DNA of 64,000 nt from Bacillus sp. X1(2014) (GTDB taxonomy: Bacteria; Bacillota; Bacilli; Bacillales_B; DSM-18226). The stretch spans positions 248,001 through 312,000 of the forward strand of contig NZ_VEED01000002.1 of the NCBI RefSeq assembly GCF_007678255.1, written 5' to 3'. Below, piece by piece: positions 45,558-53,030 of the stretch (its first letter is position 1; each line of letters begins with the position of its first letter). The position numbers were made by a program, and so were the translations under genes. Below the pieces are notes generated by a model. The model saw nothing but the letters and a program-made list of their open reading frames with translations, made no database searches and was not told the origin of the DNA.

Positions 45558-46150
45558 GAACTTTTTTCCTTTCTCTGAAGAAGCATCTCAGCCGAAGCTT
45601 TTGCCGCTTTTTCCTTTCGATCGGCAATGATAAAGGCAGCGATGAGAAATACCGCAATTAGTATACCTGGATGTACTCCAAGGAACTGAACGATAATTAA
45701 TGTAACGATCGAAAGAGTGAGCATGATCGGAAAACCTAAGCCTTTGCGGCCATTTTGGAAAAATCGGTAGGCCATCTCCAACAACATAAATCCAATCACC
45801 GGTGTAACCCCTTGAACCATACCGCTGACAATCGGTGATTCCTTAAAGGAATAAAGCACACCCAATAAGGCAATCATTGCGACAATCGAAGGCAGTATGT
45901 GGGTTAGAATGGCTACGGTAGCCCCTAAATACCCCTTTACCTTGTAACCGATATACGCAGCCATTTTTGTGGCAATCGGCCCTGGCAATGTATTAGCTAA
46001 TGCGAGGATTTCTACAAATTCTTGTTCGTCCATCCACTTGTATTTTTTTACAGCTTCAAATTCAATCAACGGTATAGTCGAGGGTCCGCCCCCATAACCA
46101 GTCACACCGGTGCGGGCAAATCCAATAGCTAACTCAAGATATGTTTTCAG
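45554..46150 (-). CDS. chromate-transporter (ChrA) half, first subunit
   Basis: One CHR domain of about 198 residues, with GVTGYGGGPSTIPLIEFEAV and ANTLPGPIATKMAAYIGYKVKG. The frame is open to 46246, but homologous proteins begin at the MKTYLEL position, which here is a CTG codon at 46150 with GGGGGAG seven bases upstream. The alternative ATG at 46183 has only AAGGTG and would place an operator-like TTGGTATACAAA inside the coding sequence. I prefer the CTG start, but it is unproven. It forms a two-gene transporter with the next gene. Confidence 0.75.
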   Translation of the reverse strand: MKTYLELAIGFARTGVTGYGGGPSTIPLIEFEAVKKYKWMDEQEFVEILALANTLPGPIATKMAAYIGYKVKGYLGATVAILTHILPSIVAMIALLGVLYSFKESPIVSGMVQGVTPVIGFMLLEMAYRFFQNGRKGLGFPIMLTLSIVTLIIVQFLGVHPGILIAVFLIAAFIIADRKEKAAKASAEMLLQRKEKSS

Positions 46151-46163
46151 TTGTTTCTCCCCC

Positions 46164-46175
46164 TTTGTATACCAA
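46164..46175. promoter_or_regulatory. TTGGTATACAA-type operator B (chrA)
   Basis: On the minus strand TTGGTATACAAA lies 14 bases upstream of the proposed CTG start of chrA. Confidence 0.6.
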
Positions 46176-46220
46176 TATAACATTTTTACACCTTTTTTAA
46201 TAGGAGCATAGATTAAGAGA

Positions 46221-46256
46221 GACCTCATTCTGCGAAAAACATACATGAATGAGGTC
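46221..46256. terminator. hairpin between glcG-like and chrA genes
   Basis: GACCTCATTC (46221-46230) and GAATGAGGTC (46247-46256) form a perfect 10-bp stem. The minus-strand T run after it is weak, so read-through is possible. Confidence 0.5.
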
Positions 46257-46265
46257 CGGTTTTTC

Positions 46266-46745
46266 TTATTTTTTTATATCGGCTGCCGTAATTACTTCCA
46301 GACCATCGGCTTCTAAATAGGATTGAAGTGCTTGAAGTGCTGCGGTACCCACGGCAGTATCTTGTTCGCCGTTTCCTCCACTTACACCAATCCCGCCTAC
46401 CACTTCACCATTGACGACAATTGGGAACCCCCCAACAAAAATGGCGAACTTCCCTGGAAGCATTTGTTGAATTCCAAAAGCTTCATTTCCAGGAAGCGCA
46501 GGCCCATTAGGTTCCTTGTTAAACAAATGAGTAGAGCGTTTGTGACCAGCAGCTGTGTACGCTTTCGCGATCGAGATTTCTGGTCCTGTAATGCGTGCGC
46601 CATTCATGCGTTCAAGCGCAATTAAGTTTCCACCATCATCAACTATAGCGATTGTTTCAAAAACATTAATCTCTTCTGATTTTTTCTTCGCAGCTTCAAT
46701 CATCAACTTTGCTTCTTCTAGTTCAATTTTTAATACAGACTTCAT
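46266..46745 (-). CDS. GlcG/HbpS-family heme-binding protein
   Basis: This 159-residue GlcG/HbpS-family protein has the pattern LEEAKLMIEAAKKKSEE, AIVDDGGNLIALERMNGA and GGFPIVVNGEVVGGIGVSGG. Some members bind heme; others sit in diol or glycolate catabolism clusters without a defined role. No signal peptide is present, so it is cytoplasmic. It follows the aldehyde dehydrogenase gene by 30 bases and is probably co-transcribed with it. Confidence 0.83.
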   Translation of the reverse strand: MKSVLKIELEEAKLMIEAAKKKSEEINVFETIAIVDDGGNLIALERMNGARITGPEISIAKAYTAAGHKRSTHLFNKEPNGPALPGNEAFGIQQMLPGKFAIFVGGFPIVVNGEVVGGIGVSGGNGEQDTAVGTAALQALQSYLEADGLEVITAADIKK

Positions 46746-46775
46746 ACTGGTTCTCCTTTATATATCGTATTGTTA

Positions 46776-48239
46776 TTAATAGCCCATATAGACCGTTTTT
46801 AATTGTGTAAAGAACTCTAAACCAACTCTTCCAGATTCACGGAAGGTAGATGTACTTGATTTTTTCAAGCCTCCAAATGGTGCGTTCATTAAGTTACCAG
46901 TCGTGGTACGGTTAACCTTGACTGTTCCCGCTTGGATATCTTTGGTAAATTGATTAGCGATTTTGAGATTATTGGTTACAATCGAAGCAGACAAACCATA
47001 TTCGACATCATTCGCAACAGCGATGGCTTCTTCATATGTATCTACTTCAATTACAGCCACCACCGGCCCAAAGATTTCTTCTTTTGCAATCCGTGAATTC
47101 GCTTTTACATTCGTAAAAATAGCTGGCTGGACATAATATCCTTTTTCGAATTCTCCAGATAATATTTGCTCACCGCCATAGACTAAATCAGCGCCATCTT
47201 CCTTACCGAATTCAATATACTTTAAGACATTTTTCAATTGTTTTTCGTTGGCAAGCGGCCCAATTTTCACACCTGCTTCAAAACCATTCCCCACTTTTAG
47301 TGCGCTAGTTTTTTCAACTAGTTTTTGAACAAATGCCTCTTTTACGTTTTTCAAGACAATAACACGACTTGTTCCTGTACAAGCCTGCCCTGTTAGTGAA
47401 AAACCCCCGTTTACCGTCAAAGTGGCAGCAAGATCGAGATCGGCATCATCCATAACAATAAGCGGATTCTTCCCGCCCAGTTCCATTTGCGTCCGGGTCG
47501 TAAAGCCTGCCTTTTTATGAATGTCTTCACCTGCTACAGTTGAGCCTGTAAATGTGACAGCCCTCACTGCTGGATGAGTGACCAATAGATCGCCGACTTC
47601 TGATGCTTTTCCCGTAACAAAGTTAATCACACCTTTAGGAATTCCCGCTTTATCTAGTGCTTCGACTAGACGAAACGCGATTAATGGAGTATCAGAGGAC
47701 GGTTTGAAAACTACCGTATTCCCCGTGATTAAAGCGGGAGCGATTTTTCGGGCTGGAATAGAAAGCGGAAAGTTCCATGGAGTAATGACACTGACAACTC
47801 CAAGTGGTTCTCTTTCCGTTGAAACTTTCATGTTTGCATCATCATTTGGAAAGGTTTCCCCTGTAAAACTTTGCCCTTCTACTGCATAATAACGGAGCGT
47901 TTGCGCAGAACGTAATACTTCATTCTTGGCATCATCCACATGCTTGCCTTCTTCCCTTGTTAACTCTTCGGCCAAAGAGGCAGCATTTTGCTCGAGAATA
48001 CTAGCTGCTTTATTTAAGATCGATGCACGCTTTGAAGGGGCTGTTTGGGACCAGTTAGGAAAAGCATTTTTGGCCGCTTCTATCGCTAGTTGTACATCCT
48101 GTTCATTTGAAGCTTGGAATTCACCAACAAGGTCTTCGGTATTGGCCGGGTTCACACTAAAAAATGTTTTCTTGCTAACCGATTCCTGCCATTCTCCATT
48201 GATATAATTATTGAATGTCTCTACTTTTGTAGTAATCAC
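46776..48239 (-). CDS. NAD(P)-dependent aldehyde dehydrogenase
   Basis: This 487-residue member of the ALDH superfamily oxidises an aldehyde to an acid. The general-base Glu is in MELGGKNP and the nucleophilic Cys in GQACTGTSR, with TPWNFPLSIPARK and FTGSTVAG for cofactor binding. The start is set at GTG 48239 with AAAGGTG upstream; the ORF opens slightly earlier. A terminator separates it from the oxidase gene behind it, and no TTGGTATACAA site is visible in its short leader, so its regulation may differ. Substrate unknown; semialdehydes are common for this subgroup. Confidence 0.9.
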   Translation of the reverse strand: MITTKVETFNNYINGEWQESVSKKTFFSVNPANTEDLVGEFQASNEQDVQLAIEAAKNAFPNWSQTAPSKRASILNKAASILEQNAASLAEELTREEGKHVDDAKNEVLRSAQTLRYYAVEGQSFTGETFPNDDANMKVSTEREPLGVVSVITPWNFPLSIPARKIAPALITGNTVVFKPSSDTPLIAFRLVEALDKAGIPKGVINFVTGKASEVGDLLVTHPAVRAVTFTGSTVAGEDIHKKAGFTTRTQMELGGKNPLIVMDDADLDLAATLTVNGGFSLTGQACTGTSRVIVLKNVKEAFVQKLVEKTSALKVGNGFEAGVKIGPLANEKQLKNVLKYIEFGKEDGADLVYGGEQILSGEFEKGYYVQPAIFTNVKANSRIAKEEIFGPVVAVIEVDTYEEAIAVANDVEYGLSASIVTNNLKIANQFTKDIQAGTVKVNRTTTGNLMNAPFGGLKKSSTSTFRESGRVGLEFFTQLKTVYMGY

Positions 48240-48303
48240 TACTATCACCTTTTTTCATTTATTAAGTTCCCAATAATTAGTAGAAAATATGATCCTATAA
48301 AAA

Positions 48304-48347
48304 TGGCCGTCACTTAAACCTTAAAATACAAGATTAATATGACGGCC
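48304..48347 (-). terminator. terminator after the diiron oxidase gene
   Basis: TGGCCGTCA and TGACGGCC pair over 8-9 bp around a 27-nt loop; ATTTTTAT follows on the minus strand. Confidence 0.75.
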
Positions 48348-48372
48348 GGTAATAGCGCTTCCATTTTTCTAT

Positions 48373-49104
48373 TTACTTTGTTTCAACAAGAGCACCTAAA
48401 TCTTTTTCAATATACTCTTTCCAAAGTCCATCCATGTACATACGGCGCATTTTAGCTCCTGTACGAACAACTTCTAAGCAGCGTTGTTGTAATTCTGGTG
48501 TGTCAGCGTGATCAAGAACAATTTTATATCCGCGCTCACCATGAATCTCATCTGAAACGATGTGTAAGTCGAAGAATTCGATTTCTTCATCAGTAAATCC
48601 GTATTTTTCACGTAAAGCAGGAGTTTGCTTCCGGTAAATATCAGGAACTTGTGATTCTAATCCAACAACAAGAGCTGCAGTTGCTACCACAAAATTCTCA
48701 CGTGCTGCTACCGCAAAACACCAGCTTTGAAGACCTAAAGTAGTAGGAGCCATATTGTTTGGATCAATAATTCTTTCTGCAGTCGTACCGCACGCTTCCG
48801 CAAATCGAATCAATAAGTCTGTGTGACGATCCGCTGCGATTTCTTCCTCATACATATTTTGTAGAGTGAAATCTTTTGCAGCTGCAAATTTTGGATCTTG
48901 TGGAGTGTTGTGGTAAATATACGCTAAGTAATCAGCGAATGGTCCTACATAATGGTAGTGATTTTCAGCCCAACTAGCAAAGTGTTTTCTTTCAAGTTTG
49001 CCCTCTGCCCAAGCTACTGTAAATGCAGCCTTCTGGCTATGGTTACCTTTAATTGCTTCCTCTAATTGTCTGCGAAATTCATCTTTAGATAATAATTCTG
49101 TCAA
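48373..49104 (-). CDS. heme-oxygenase-like diiron oxidase (TenA/PqqC/CADD superfamily)
   Basis: This 243-residue all-helical protein of the TenA/PqqC superfamily carries a full candidate diiron ligand set. In the numbering from TTG 49104 these are Glu 87-x6-His 94 (in EEEIAADRH), Glu 150 (VVGLESQ) and His 181-x3-Asp 185-x2-His 188 (HIVSDEIH). Spacing is almost the same as in chlamydial CADD, the prototype HDO enzyme. Such enzymes use O2 to cleave or oxidise small molecules and need external electrons, which the two clustered ferredoxins could provide. TTG 49104 follows AGGAGG by eight bases; the longer frame would translate an operator. Substrate unknown; a cofactor-free PqqC-like oxidase is a weaker alternative. 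Confidence 0.83.
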   Translation of the reverse strand: MTELLSKDEFRRQLEEAIKGNHSQKAAFTVAWAEGKLERKHFASWAENHYHYVGPFADYLAYIYHNTPQDPKFAAAKDFTLQNMYEEEIAADRHTDLLIRFAEACGTTAERIIDPNNMAPTTLGLQSWCFAVAARENFVVATAALVVGLESQVPDIYRKQTPALREKYGFTDEEIEFFDLHIVSDEIHGERGYKIVLDHADTPELQQRCLEVVRTGAKMRRMYMDGLWKEYIEKDLGALVETK

Positions 49105-49147
49105 CTGAAACTCCTCCTCTAATTTTATGTAGGTACCCAATCTTAGA

Positions 49148-49173
49148 TTGGTATTTGATATTTTGTATACCAA
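49148..49173. promoter_or_regulatory. TTGGTATACAA-type operator C (diiron oxidase)
   Basis: TTGTATACCAA at 49163-49173, with a second half (TTGGTAT, 49148-49154) making a larger inverted repeat. It begins 44 bases upstream of the oxidase start. Confidence 0.7.
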
Positions 49174-49244
49174 GTTAGTTTAAAAATAAAAAGATTGTGG
49201 ATTTTTTCCCTTTCCAGCGCTCTCTTTTTTGTAAAACTATTGAT

Positions 49245-49255
49245 TTGGTATACCT
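49245..49255. promoter_or_regulatory. TTGGTATACAA-type operator D
   Basis: TTGGTATACCT, a near-perfect copy about 140 bases upstream of the oxidase start, in the gap after the creatininase gene. Confidence 0.5.
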
Positions 49256-49342
49256 TACGTTTATACTACCAAGATATTGTTTATTTGTAAATATAATTTT
49301 TAGAATTTTTTAAAGATTATTTTTCTTTTTTTAAAACTATAA

Positions 49343-50113
49343 TTATTGCTGGACATTCACTTGCAAATCTAACAATTTGTAGAGTTCTTTTGATAGATTA
49401 TCTAATGCTTCTTCTACGATCAGCTGGCCAATTTCCCAGCTGGCTTTTGTGCCATCGCCAATGCAGCCATTATTCGTCATTTCTTCATAATAATAAAATC
49501 CTTGAATCGCTTTACCAGGCCTGAGCTGCTTCCATCTGCCCTCTTCTTGAATATCACCTTTCTCAAGTTTTTCAAGGCGGACAAGTTCAGGTGCTAAATA
49601 AAGCGCTTCCGAAACTTCGCGCTCACAGCTATGACCAAATAAGGTAGATGTGACATTTTCCTTAATTGCCTTTTTAGCAGAGGCAGTTGTTTTGGCATAA
49701 TAGATTTCTACATCTAGTTCTTTTGATAACATCATCGAGGCCACATTAAGCGTCGACTGGTTGCCGCCGTGTGAATTTAAAAATAAGAACTTTTCAATCC
49801 CGTGATGCTTCAATGAGGAAACTACATCCTTTAACACCGCAATTAATGTGGTCGGCTGCAAGGAGATGGTTCCCGGAAAATTCAAATGATGCTGAGAAAC
49901 ACCCATATTTACAGTTGGTGTCACCAATGCATAGGGAAACATATTTTGACCTAGTTTCCTGGCCATCCTCTCAGCTAAAACAGCATCACAGCTTTCAACC
50001 ATATGTGGTCCATGCTGTTCATGGGCACCGATGGGAATTATAGCTAATTTAACCGTCTTCAATGCTTCTTCTACTTCTTTCCATGTCATACTGGTTAGAT
50101 CATAACAATCCAT
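49343..50113 (-). CDS. creatininase-family amidohydrolase
   Basis: This 256-residue creatininase-family protein has binuclear metal ligands in GAHEQHGPH (Glu 32, His 34), SCD (Asp 43) and NSHGGN (His 115), plus HSCEREVSEALY. Family members open cyclic amides (creatinine) or cut a peptide or formamide bond in cofactor pathways (MftE, ArfB). No creatinine genes lie nearby, so an amide intermediate of the surrounding pathway is the better guess. It follows ferredoxin 2 by 66 bases and has its own operator in that gap. Confidence 0.87.
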   Translation of the reverse strand: MDCYDLTSMTWKEVEEALKTVKLAIIPIGAHEQHGPHMVESCDAVLAERMARKLGQNMFPYALVTPTVNMGVSQHHLNFPGTISLQPTTLIAVLKDVVSSLKHHGIEKFLFLNSHGGNQSTLNVASMMLSKELDVEIYYAKTTASAKKAIKENVTSTLFGHSCEREVSEALYLAPELVRLEKLEKGDIQEEGRWKQLRPGKAIQGFYYYEEMTNNGCIGDGTKASWEIGQLIVEEALDNLSKELYKLLDLQVNVQQ

Positions 50114-50143
50114 GAGTACTCACCTACTTAAGTTTATTGTATT

Positions 50144-50154
50144 TTGTATACCAA
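50144..50154. promoter_or_regulatory. TTGGTATACAA-type operator E (creatininase)
   Basis: TTGTATACCAA (minus-strand TTGGTATACAA), 31 bases upstream of the creatininase start. Confidence 0.7.
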
Positions 50155-50179
50155 CTTTAAAAATAAAATACATTCCCTA

Positions 50180-50509
50180 TTATGATTGGATCACTGATTG
50201 CTTCTTCGGAGGCTGAACTGAAATATTTTCTTGCGAAATTTCAATATCTTCTTTAATAGTCATTTGGCATGTTAACCGGTACCCCTCGTTCACCTTATCT
50301 CCAAGCATTTTTTCTTCTTTCCAATTCGGTGGTGCCAGCCCTTCAGATCCATTCACTACGATACATGTACATTTCGTACAGCGCCCCATTCCGCAGCCAT
50401 ACTTTAGTTTAGGAAGTTGGCGGGTACCAGCCAAAACAACTAAATTGGCATTATCTTTAACCTCTTGTTCGATTGTCGTTCCATCCACATGAAGGATTAC
50501 TTTTGGCAT
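50180..50509 (-). CDS. [2Fe-2S] ferredoxin 2
   Basis: This 109-residue ferredoxin has cluster ligands in YGCGMGRCTKC (C-x5-C-x2-C) and a fourth Cys in YRLTCQMTI. It differs clearly from ferredoxin 1, so it is not a recent duplicate; two distinct electron carriers are encoded. It precedes the creatininase gene on the same strand and is divergent from the 111-residue gene, sharing a 349-bp regulatory gap with it. Confidence 0.88.
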   Translation of the reverse strand: MPKVILHVDGTTIEQEVKDNANLVVLAGTRQLPKLKYGCGMGRCTKCTCIVVNGSEGLAPPNWKEEKMLGDKVNEGYRLTCQMTIKEDIEISQENISVQPPKKQSVIQS

Positions 50510-50555
50510 ATTGTTACCCCTTTCAGTTTTTTCTAAAAATTTTGATACTTTTCTG

Positions 50556-50566
50556 AAGTATACAAT
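50556..50566. promoter_or_regulatory. GTATACAA half-conserved operator (ferredoxin 2)
   Basis: AAGTATACAAT keeps the GTATACAA core but not the TTG half. It lies about 47 bases upstream of ferredoxin 2. Confidence 0.4.
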
Positions 50567-50717
50567 CTTTTGGATAGAGAATCAAACTAGAATTTTAAAA
50601 AAGATTAATTTTTTTGAAGTCAAGCTCTTATTCTAGCAACTATATAAGGAATTATTTAAATATTTAGAATATGTTCTTGAACATTTTAACTGCATACGAT
50701 AAAATACACATAAGAGT

Positions 50718-50728
50718 TTGGTATACAA
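50718..50728. promoter_or_regulatory. TTGGTATACAA operator F (111-residue gene)
   Basis: Exact TTGGTATACAA, about 130 bases upstream of the 111-residue gene and on its strand. Confidence 0.65.
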
Positions 50729-50858
50729 TATTCCTTGGGGGTGAGTAACGAAAAAATCTTTATGTAATAGGTTTTGATACTTATAGCAACAAAAGAACCC
50801 ATACTTACCTGATTATGTTTTAAATAGGACAAATAAATTACTTTAAGGAGTGTTCTAG

Positions 50859-51194
50859 ATGGGGAAATATATTGTACTAACAAATAAGGATACCTTCCAA
50901 ACGATTCTTGAAAACGATGGTTTAAAACCGGTCGAAACCTACCATTTCTATTTCTTTGATAGTTTAAAGGCGAAATACACTATTGCTGAAGTACTTGACG
51001 AAACGATTAAAATCCAATTATTCGAGAAATATGAAGGAAAGGAATATGTCAATCAGATTGCTGTTAAGTTTTTTGAGAAGTTTGAGACACTTGAAGCTGC
51101 TCGAGAGGAATTAAATGAGATCGTAAAAGCTTCTGGAAACAGTCAAGATTCTTTAAACTCCAAACTTGTTAAATCAACTGAGGTTGCGGTTTAA
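50859..51194 (+). CDS. unknown 111-residue protein in the GntR regulon
   Basis: I do not recognise this protein. It is small and soluble, without signal peptide. The first ~85 residues look like an alpha/beta domain (KYIVLTNKDTFQTILE, VETYHFYFFDSLKAKYTIAEV, KIQLFEKYEGKEYVNQIAVKFFEKF), followed by a helix and a Ser-rich tail. No Cys and no metal motif are present. The ATG at 50859 follows AAGGAGTG at good spacing, an exact TTGGTATACAA lies upstream and a terminator follows, so it is a genuine single gene. It might be a coupling or accessory subunit of the oxidase, but that is a guess. Confidence 0.75.
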   Translation: MGKYIVLTNKDTFQTILENDGLKPVETYHFYFFDSLKAKYTIAEVLDETIKIQLFEKYEGKEYVNQIAVKFFEKFETLEAAREELNEIVKASGNSQDSLNSKLVKSTEVAV

Positions 51195-51233
51195 GATTTT
51201 TTATTATGCTTAAATGATTGCTCTAAAATAGAA

Positions 51234-51269
51234 AAAATCCGGAGAGACACTGCTTTCTTTCCGGATTTT
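51234..51269 (+). terminator. terminator after the 111-residue gene
   Basis: AAAATCCGGA (51234-51243) and TCCGGATTTT (51260-51269) form a 10-bp stem. Confidence 0.85.
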
Positions 51270-51283
51270 ATACTTTTTAAAAA

Positions 51284-51316
51284 CAAAAAAATAACCGCCA
51301 CATGGTAGTAGCGGTT
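51284..51316 (-). terminator. terminator after the 28-residue gene
   Basis: AACCGC (51293-51298) and GCGGTT (51311-51316), extended by two inner pairs, are followed on the minus strand by A and seven T. Confidence 0.8.
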
Positions 51317-51328
51317 GATTGTGTAAGG

Positions 51329-51415
51329 TTAAAATTTAAGTGTTTTTCTTAGTGAAGCTAGTTTTCTCTCAGCTTTTTCTGCTGCACTTTTAGAACTAAA
51401 TAGAAACTTAAACAT
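51329..51415 (-). CDS. 28-residue basic protein
   Basis: The minus strand encodes a 28-residue peptide starting MFKFLFSSKSAAEKAERK and ending in a second basic helix, with TAA at 51329. A hydrophobic, aromatic N-terminus and a Lys/Arg/Ala helix suggest an amphipathic, membrane-associated peptide. GGGGG lies seven bases before the ATG. A TTGTTT/TAAAAT pair with 17-bp spacing lies about 25 bases farther up, an operator copy lies upstream of that, and a T-run terminator follows 13 bases after the stop. All parts of a transcription unit are therefore present. Function unknown; a toxin-like or transporter-modulating peptide are possibilities. Confidence 0.6.
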   Translation of the reverse strand: MFKFLFSSKSAAEKAERKLASLRKTLKF

Positions 51416-51486
51416 ATATAAGCCCCCTATTGATGAGTTATTTGATACTGTAATTTTATAATGAAAAGAAAAAGAAAACAAGTATT

Positions 51487-51497
51487 TTGTATACCAA
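51487..51497. promoter_or_regulatory. TTGGTATACAA operator G (28-residue gene)
   Basis: On the minus strand TTGGTATACAA, followed by the promoter-like hexamers of the 28-residue gene. It starts 72 bases upstream of its ATG. Confidence 0.65.
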
Positions 51498-51558
51498 ATA
51501 CCAAATTTAATCTTTATTCATGGCTAATTTGTGACATTTTTAAGTATTAAAGATATTT

Positions 51559-51569
51559 TTGGTATACAA
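51559..51569. promoter_or_regulatory. TTGGTATACAA operator H (permease)
   Basis: Exact TTGGTATACAA ending 23 bases before the permease start. Its TATACAAT portion could also serve as a -10, so binding would block transcription. Confidence 0.7.
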
Positions 51570-51592
51570 TTTTAAAGAGAGAGGGTGTTGAT

Positions 51593-52978
51593 ATGCTGAG
51601 ATATATGTTTTTTGTTGTTATTTTAATGTATTTATTCTCTGTACTTTTACCCGGGCTCCATCTCGGTGTACTGATTTCCTCACTAAGTCTTTTGATTGTC
51701 CTTGTCACCATATTTCAAGCGAAACGATTTGTTCAAGTATTAGGAGGTACGTTTTTACTATTTGGAGTAGTCTTACTATCGACTAGCGGTGCCTCTTGGC
51801 AGCAATACATCCTCTCTTTCGGCCCGATGCTGGACTTGCTTACCATGTTTACGCTGATCCCGATATTAGGGATTCCTATAAAATTAGGCGGGTATAGCGG
51901 CGGCATACAAAATATGATTACAAAGAGGATAAAGACCTCAGGGCAACTATATATGATCACGTCTGGCATTTCGTATTTTTTTAGTATTTTTATGAATCTG
52001 GCCACCTTGCCAATGACTTATTACTCGATTCGGCCCGCATTAGATGTCATTCCCGTTGAGAACAAGGAGCGGTTCATGAGCAGAGCAATTACACGCGGAT
52101 TTGCGATGCCATTACTTTGGGCACCTGTTACCCCGATTGTCGGGATTGTGATCACAATGACAGGAGTCAGCTGGGTATCAATTCTTCCATATGTTATTCC
52201 TTTAAGCATCGTGGGAGTCGGTGTGGATTGGTATATTGGCTCACGCAGAGCAAATATTATGATCCATAACAAACAGGACCTATCCGTCCACGAAACCGCT
52301 GCTACGATAGAAATAACAGATCCAGCTAATCGTTCAAGGAGAGTCTTACAAATACTATTGGCCATCGTCATTTTTAATGTCGTTATTTCTTTAGTTGAAT
52401 CACAGTTTCCTTATCCATTTTTAATATTAGTATCATTAATGGTTATCCCATTTTCGTTCACCTGGTCCCTCTTCCTAAAAAAGGGTAAAGAGTTCGGTGC
52501 TCATTTGCTCAATCATTTAAAAAGCTTCTCTGTAAGTATGAAGGATCAATTCTTCATTTACTTATCAGCAGGTTTTTTCATCTCGACTATAAACATATCA
52601 CATGCAAATGTCATGCTGGATGCCTGGGTCAATAAGTTTATCAATTTTGCTGGTGTGGAGATCTTTTTGATTTTACTGCCTCTAATCCCGCTGGCATTAG
52701 CCTTTTTAGGCCTGCATCCTGCTGTATCATTAGCATTAATGACCGAAGGATTGAATCCAGAAGTAGTTGGGATTTCCCCGCACATCTTGACAGTAGCGAT
52801 GTTAGCAGGCGCTGTCTCTGCTTTTCTAGTTGGTCCATACAATGCCACGTTAGGGCTTATGTCAAGTATTGTAAAGGAAAGCTCCTATAAGGTGTCGAAC
52901 TGGAATCTTTCCTTTGCAAGTATATATATCGGCTGTGTTATGTTGTATTTATTTATATTACAATTGTTTTTATCTTGA
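51593..52978 (+). CDS. polytopic permease, ion-transporter-like
   Basis: This 461-residue membrane protein has about 11-12 hydrophobic segments and a cytoplasmic loop near the middle (about 215-255). Symmetric halves, the FMNLATLPMTYY region and the late PALLGLHPAVSLAL / GPYNATLGLMSS segments resemble the ion-transporter superfamily (DctM, CitM, GntP relatives), but I cannot place it in a named family. The start follows GAGAGGGTG. With an exact operator 23 bases upstream it is likely the substrate importer, or a product exporter, of the regulon. Confidence 0.72.
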   Translation: MLRYMFFVVILMYLFSVLLPGLHLGVLISSLSLLIVLVTIFQAKRFVQVLGGTFLLFGVVLLSTSGASWQQYILSFGPMLDLLTMFTLIPILGIPIKLGGYSGGIQNMITKRIKTSGQLYMITSGISYFFSIFMNLATLPMTYYSIRPALDVIPVENKERFMSRAITRGFAMPLLWAPVTPIVGIVITMTGVSWVSILPYVIPLSIVGVGVDWYIGSRRANIMIHNKQDLSVHETAATIEITDPANRSRRVLQILLAIVIFNVVISLVESQFPYPFLILVSLMVIPFSFTWSLFLKKGKEFGAHLLNHLKSFSVSMKDQFFIYLSAGFFISTINISHANVMLDAWVNKFINFAGVEIFLILLPLIPLALAFLGLHPAVSLALMTEGLNPEVVGISPHILTVAMLAGAVSAFLVGPYNATLGLMSSIVKESSYKVSNWNLSFASIYIGCVMLYLFILQLFLS

Positions 52979-52994
52979 TAAATTGCGCAGAAGA

Positions 52995-53024
52995 AAAGGT
53001 GTCAATCGATGGATTGACACCTTT
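52995..53024. terminator. bidirectional terminator
   Basis: AAAGGTGTCAATC (52995-53007) and its exact complement (53012-53024) form a 13-bp stem with a GATG loop, between convergent genes. Confidence 0.9.
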
Positions 53025-53030
53025 AGCCAT

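Larger units (their letters stand above)
50510..50858. other. divergent regulatory region between ferredoxin 2 and the 111-residue gene
   Basis: AT-rich gap with two operator-like sites (below). No frame with a convincing ribosome site was found. Confidence 0.5.

Noticed and set aside
45027..46150. Chromate resistance island
   Set aside because: No other metal-resistance genes are present; position and operator tie the ChrA pair to the catabolic regulon instead.
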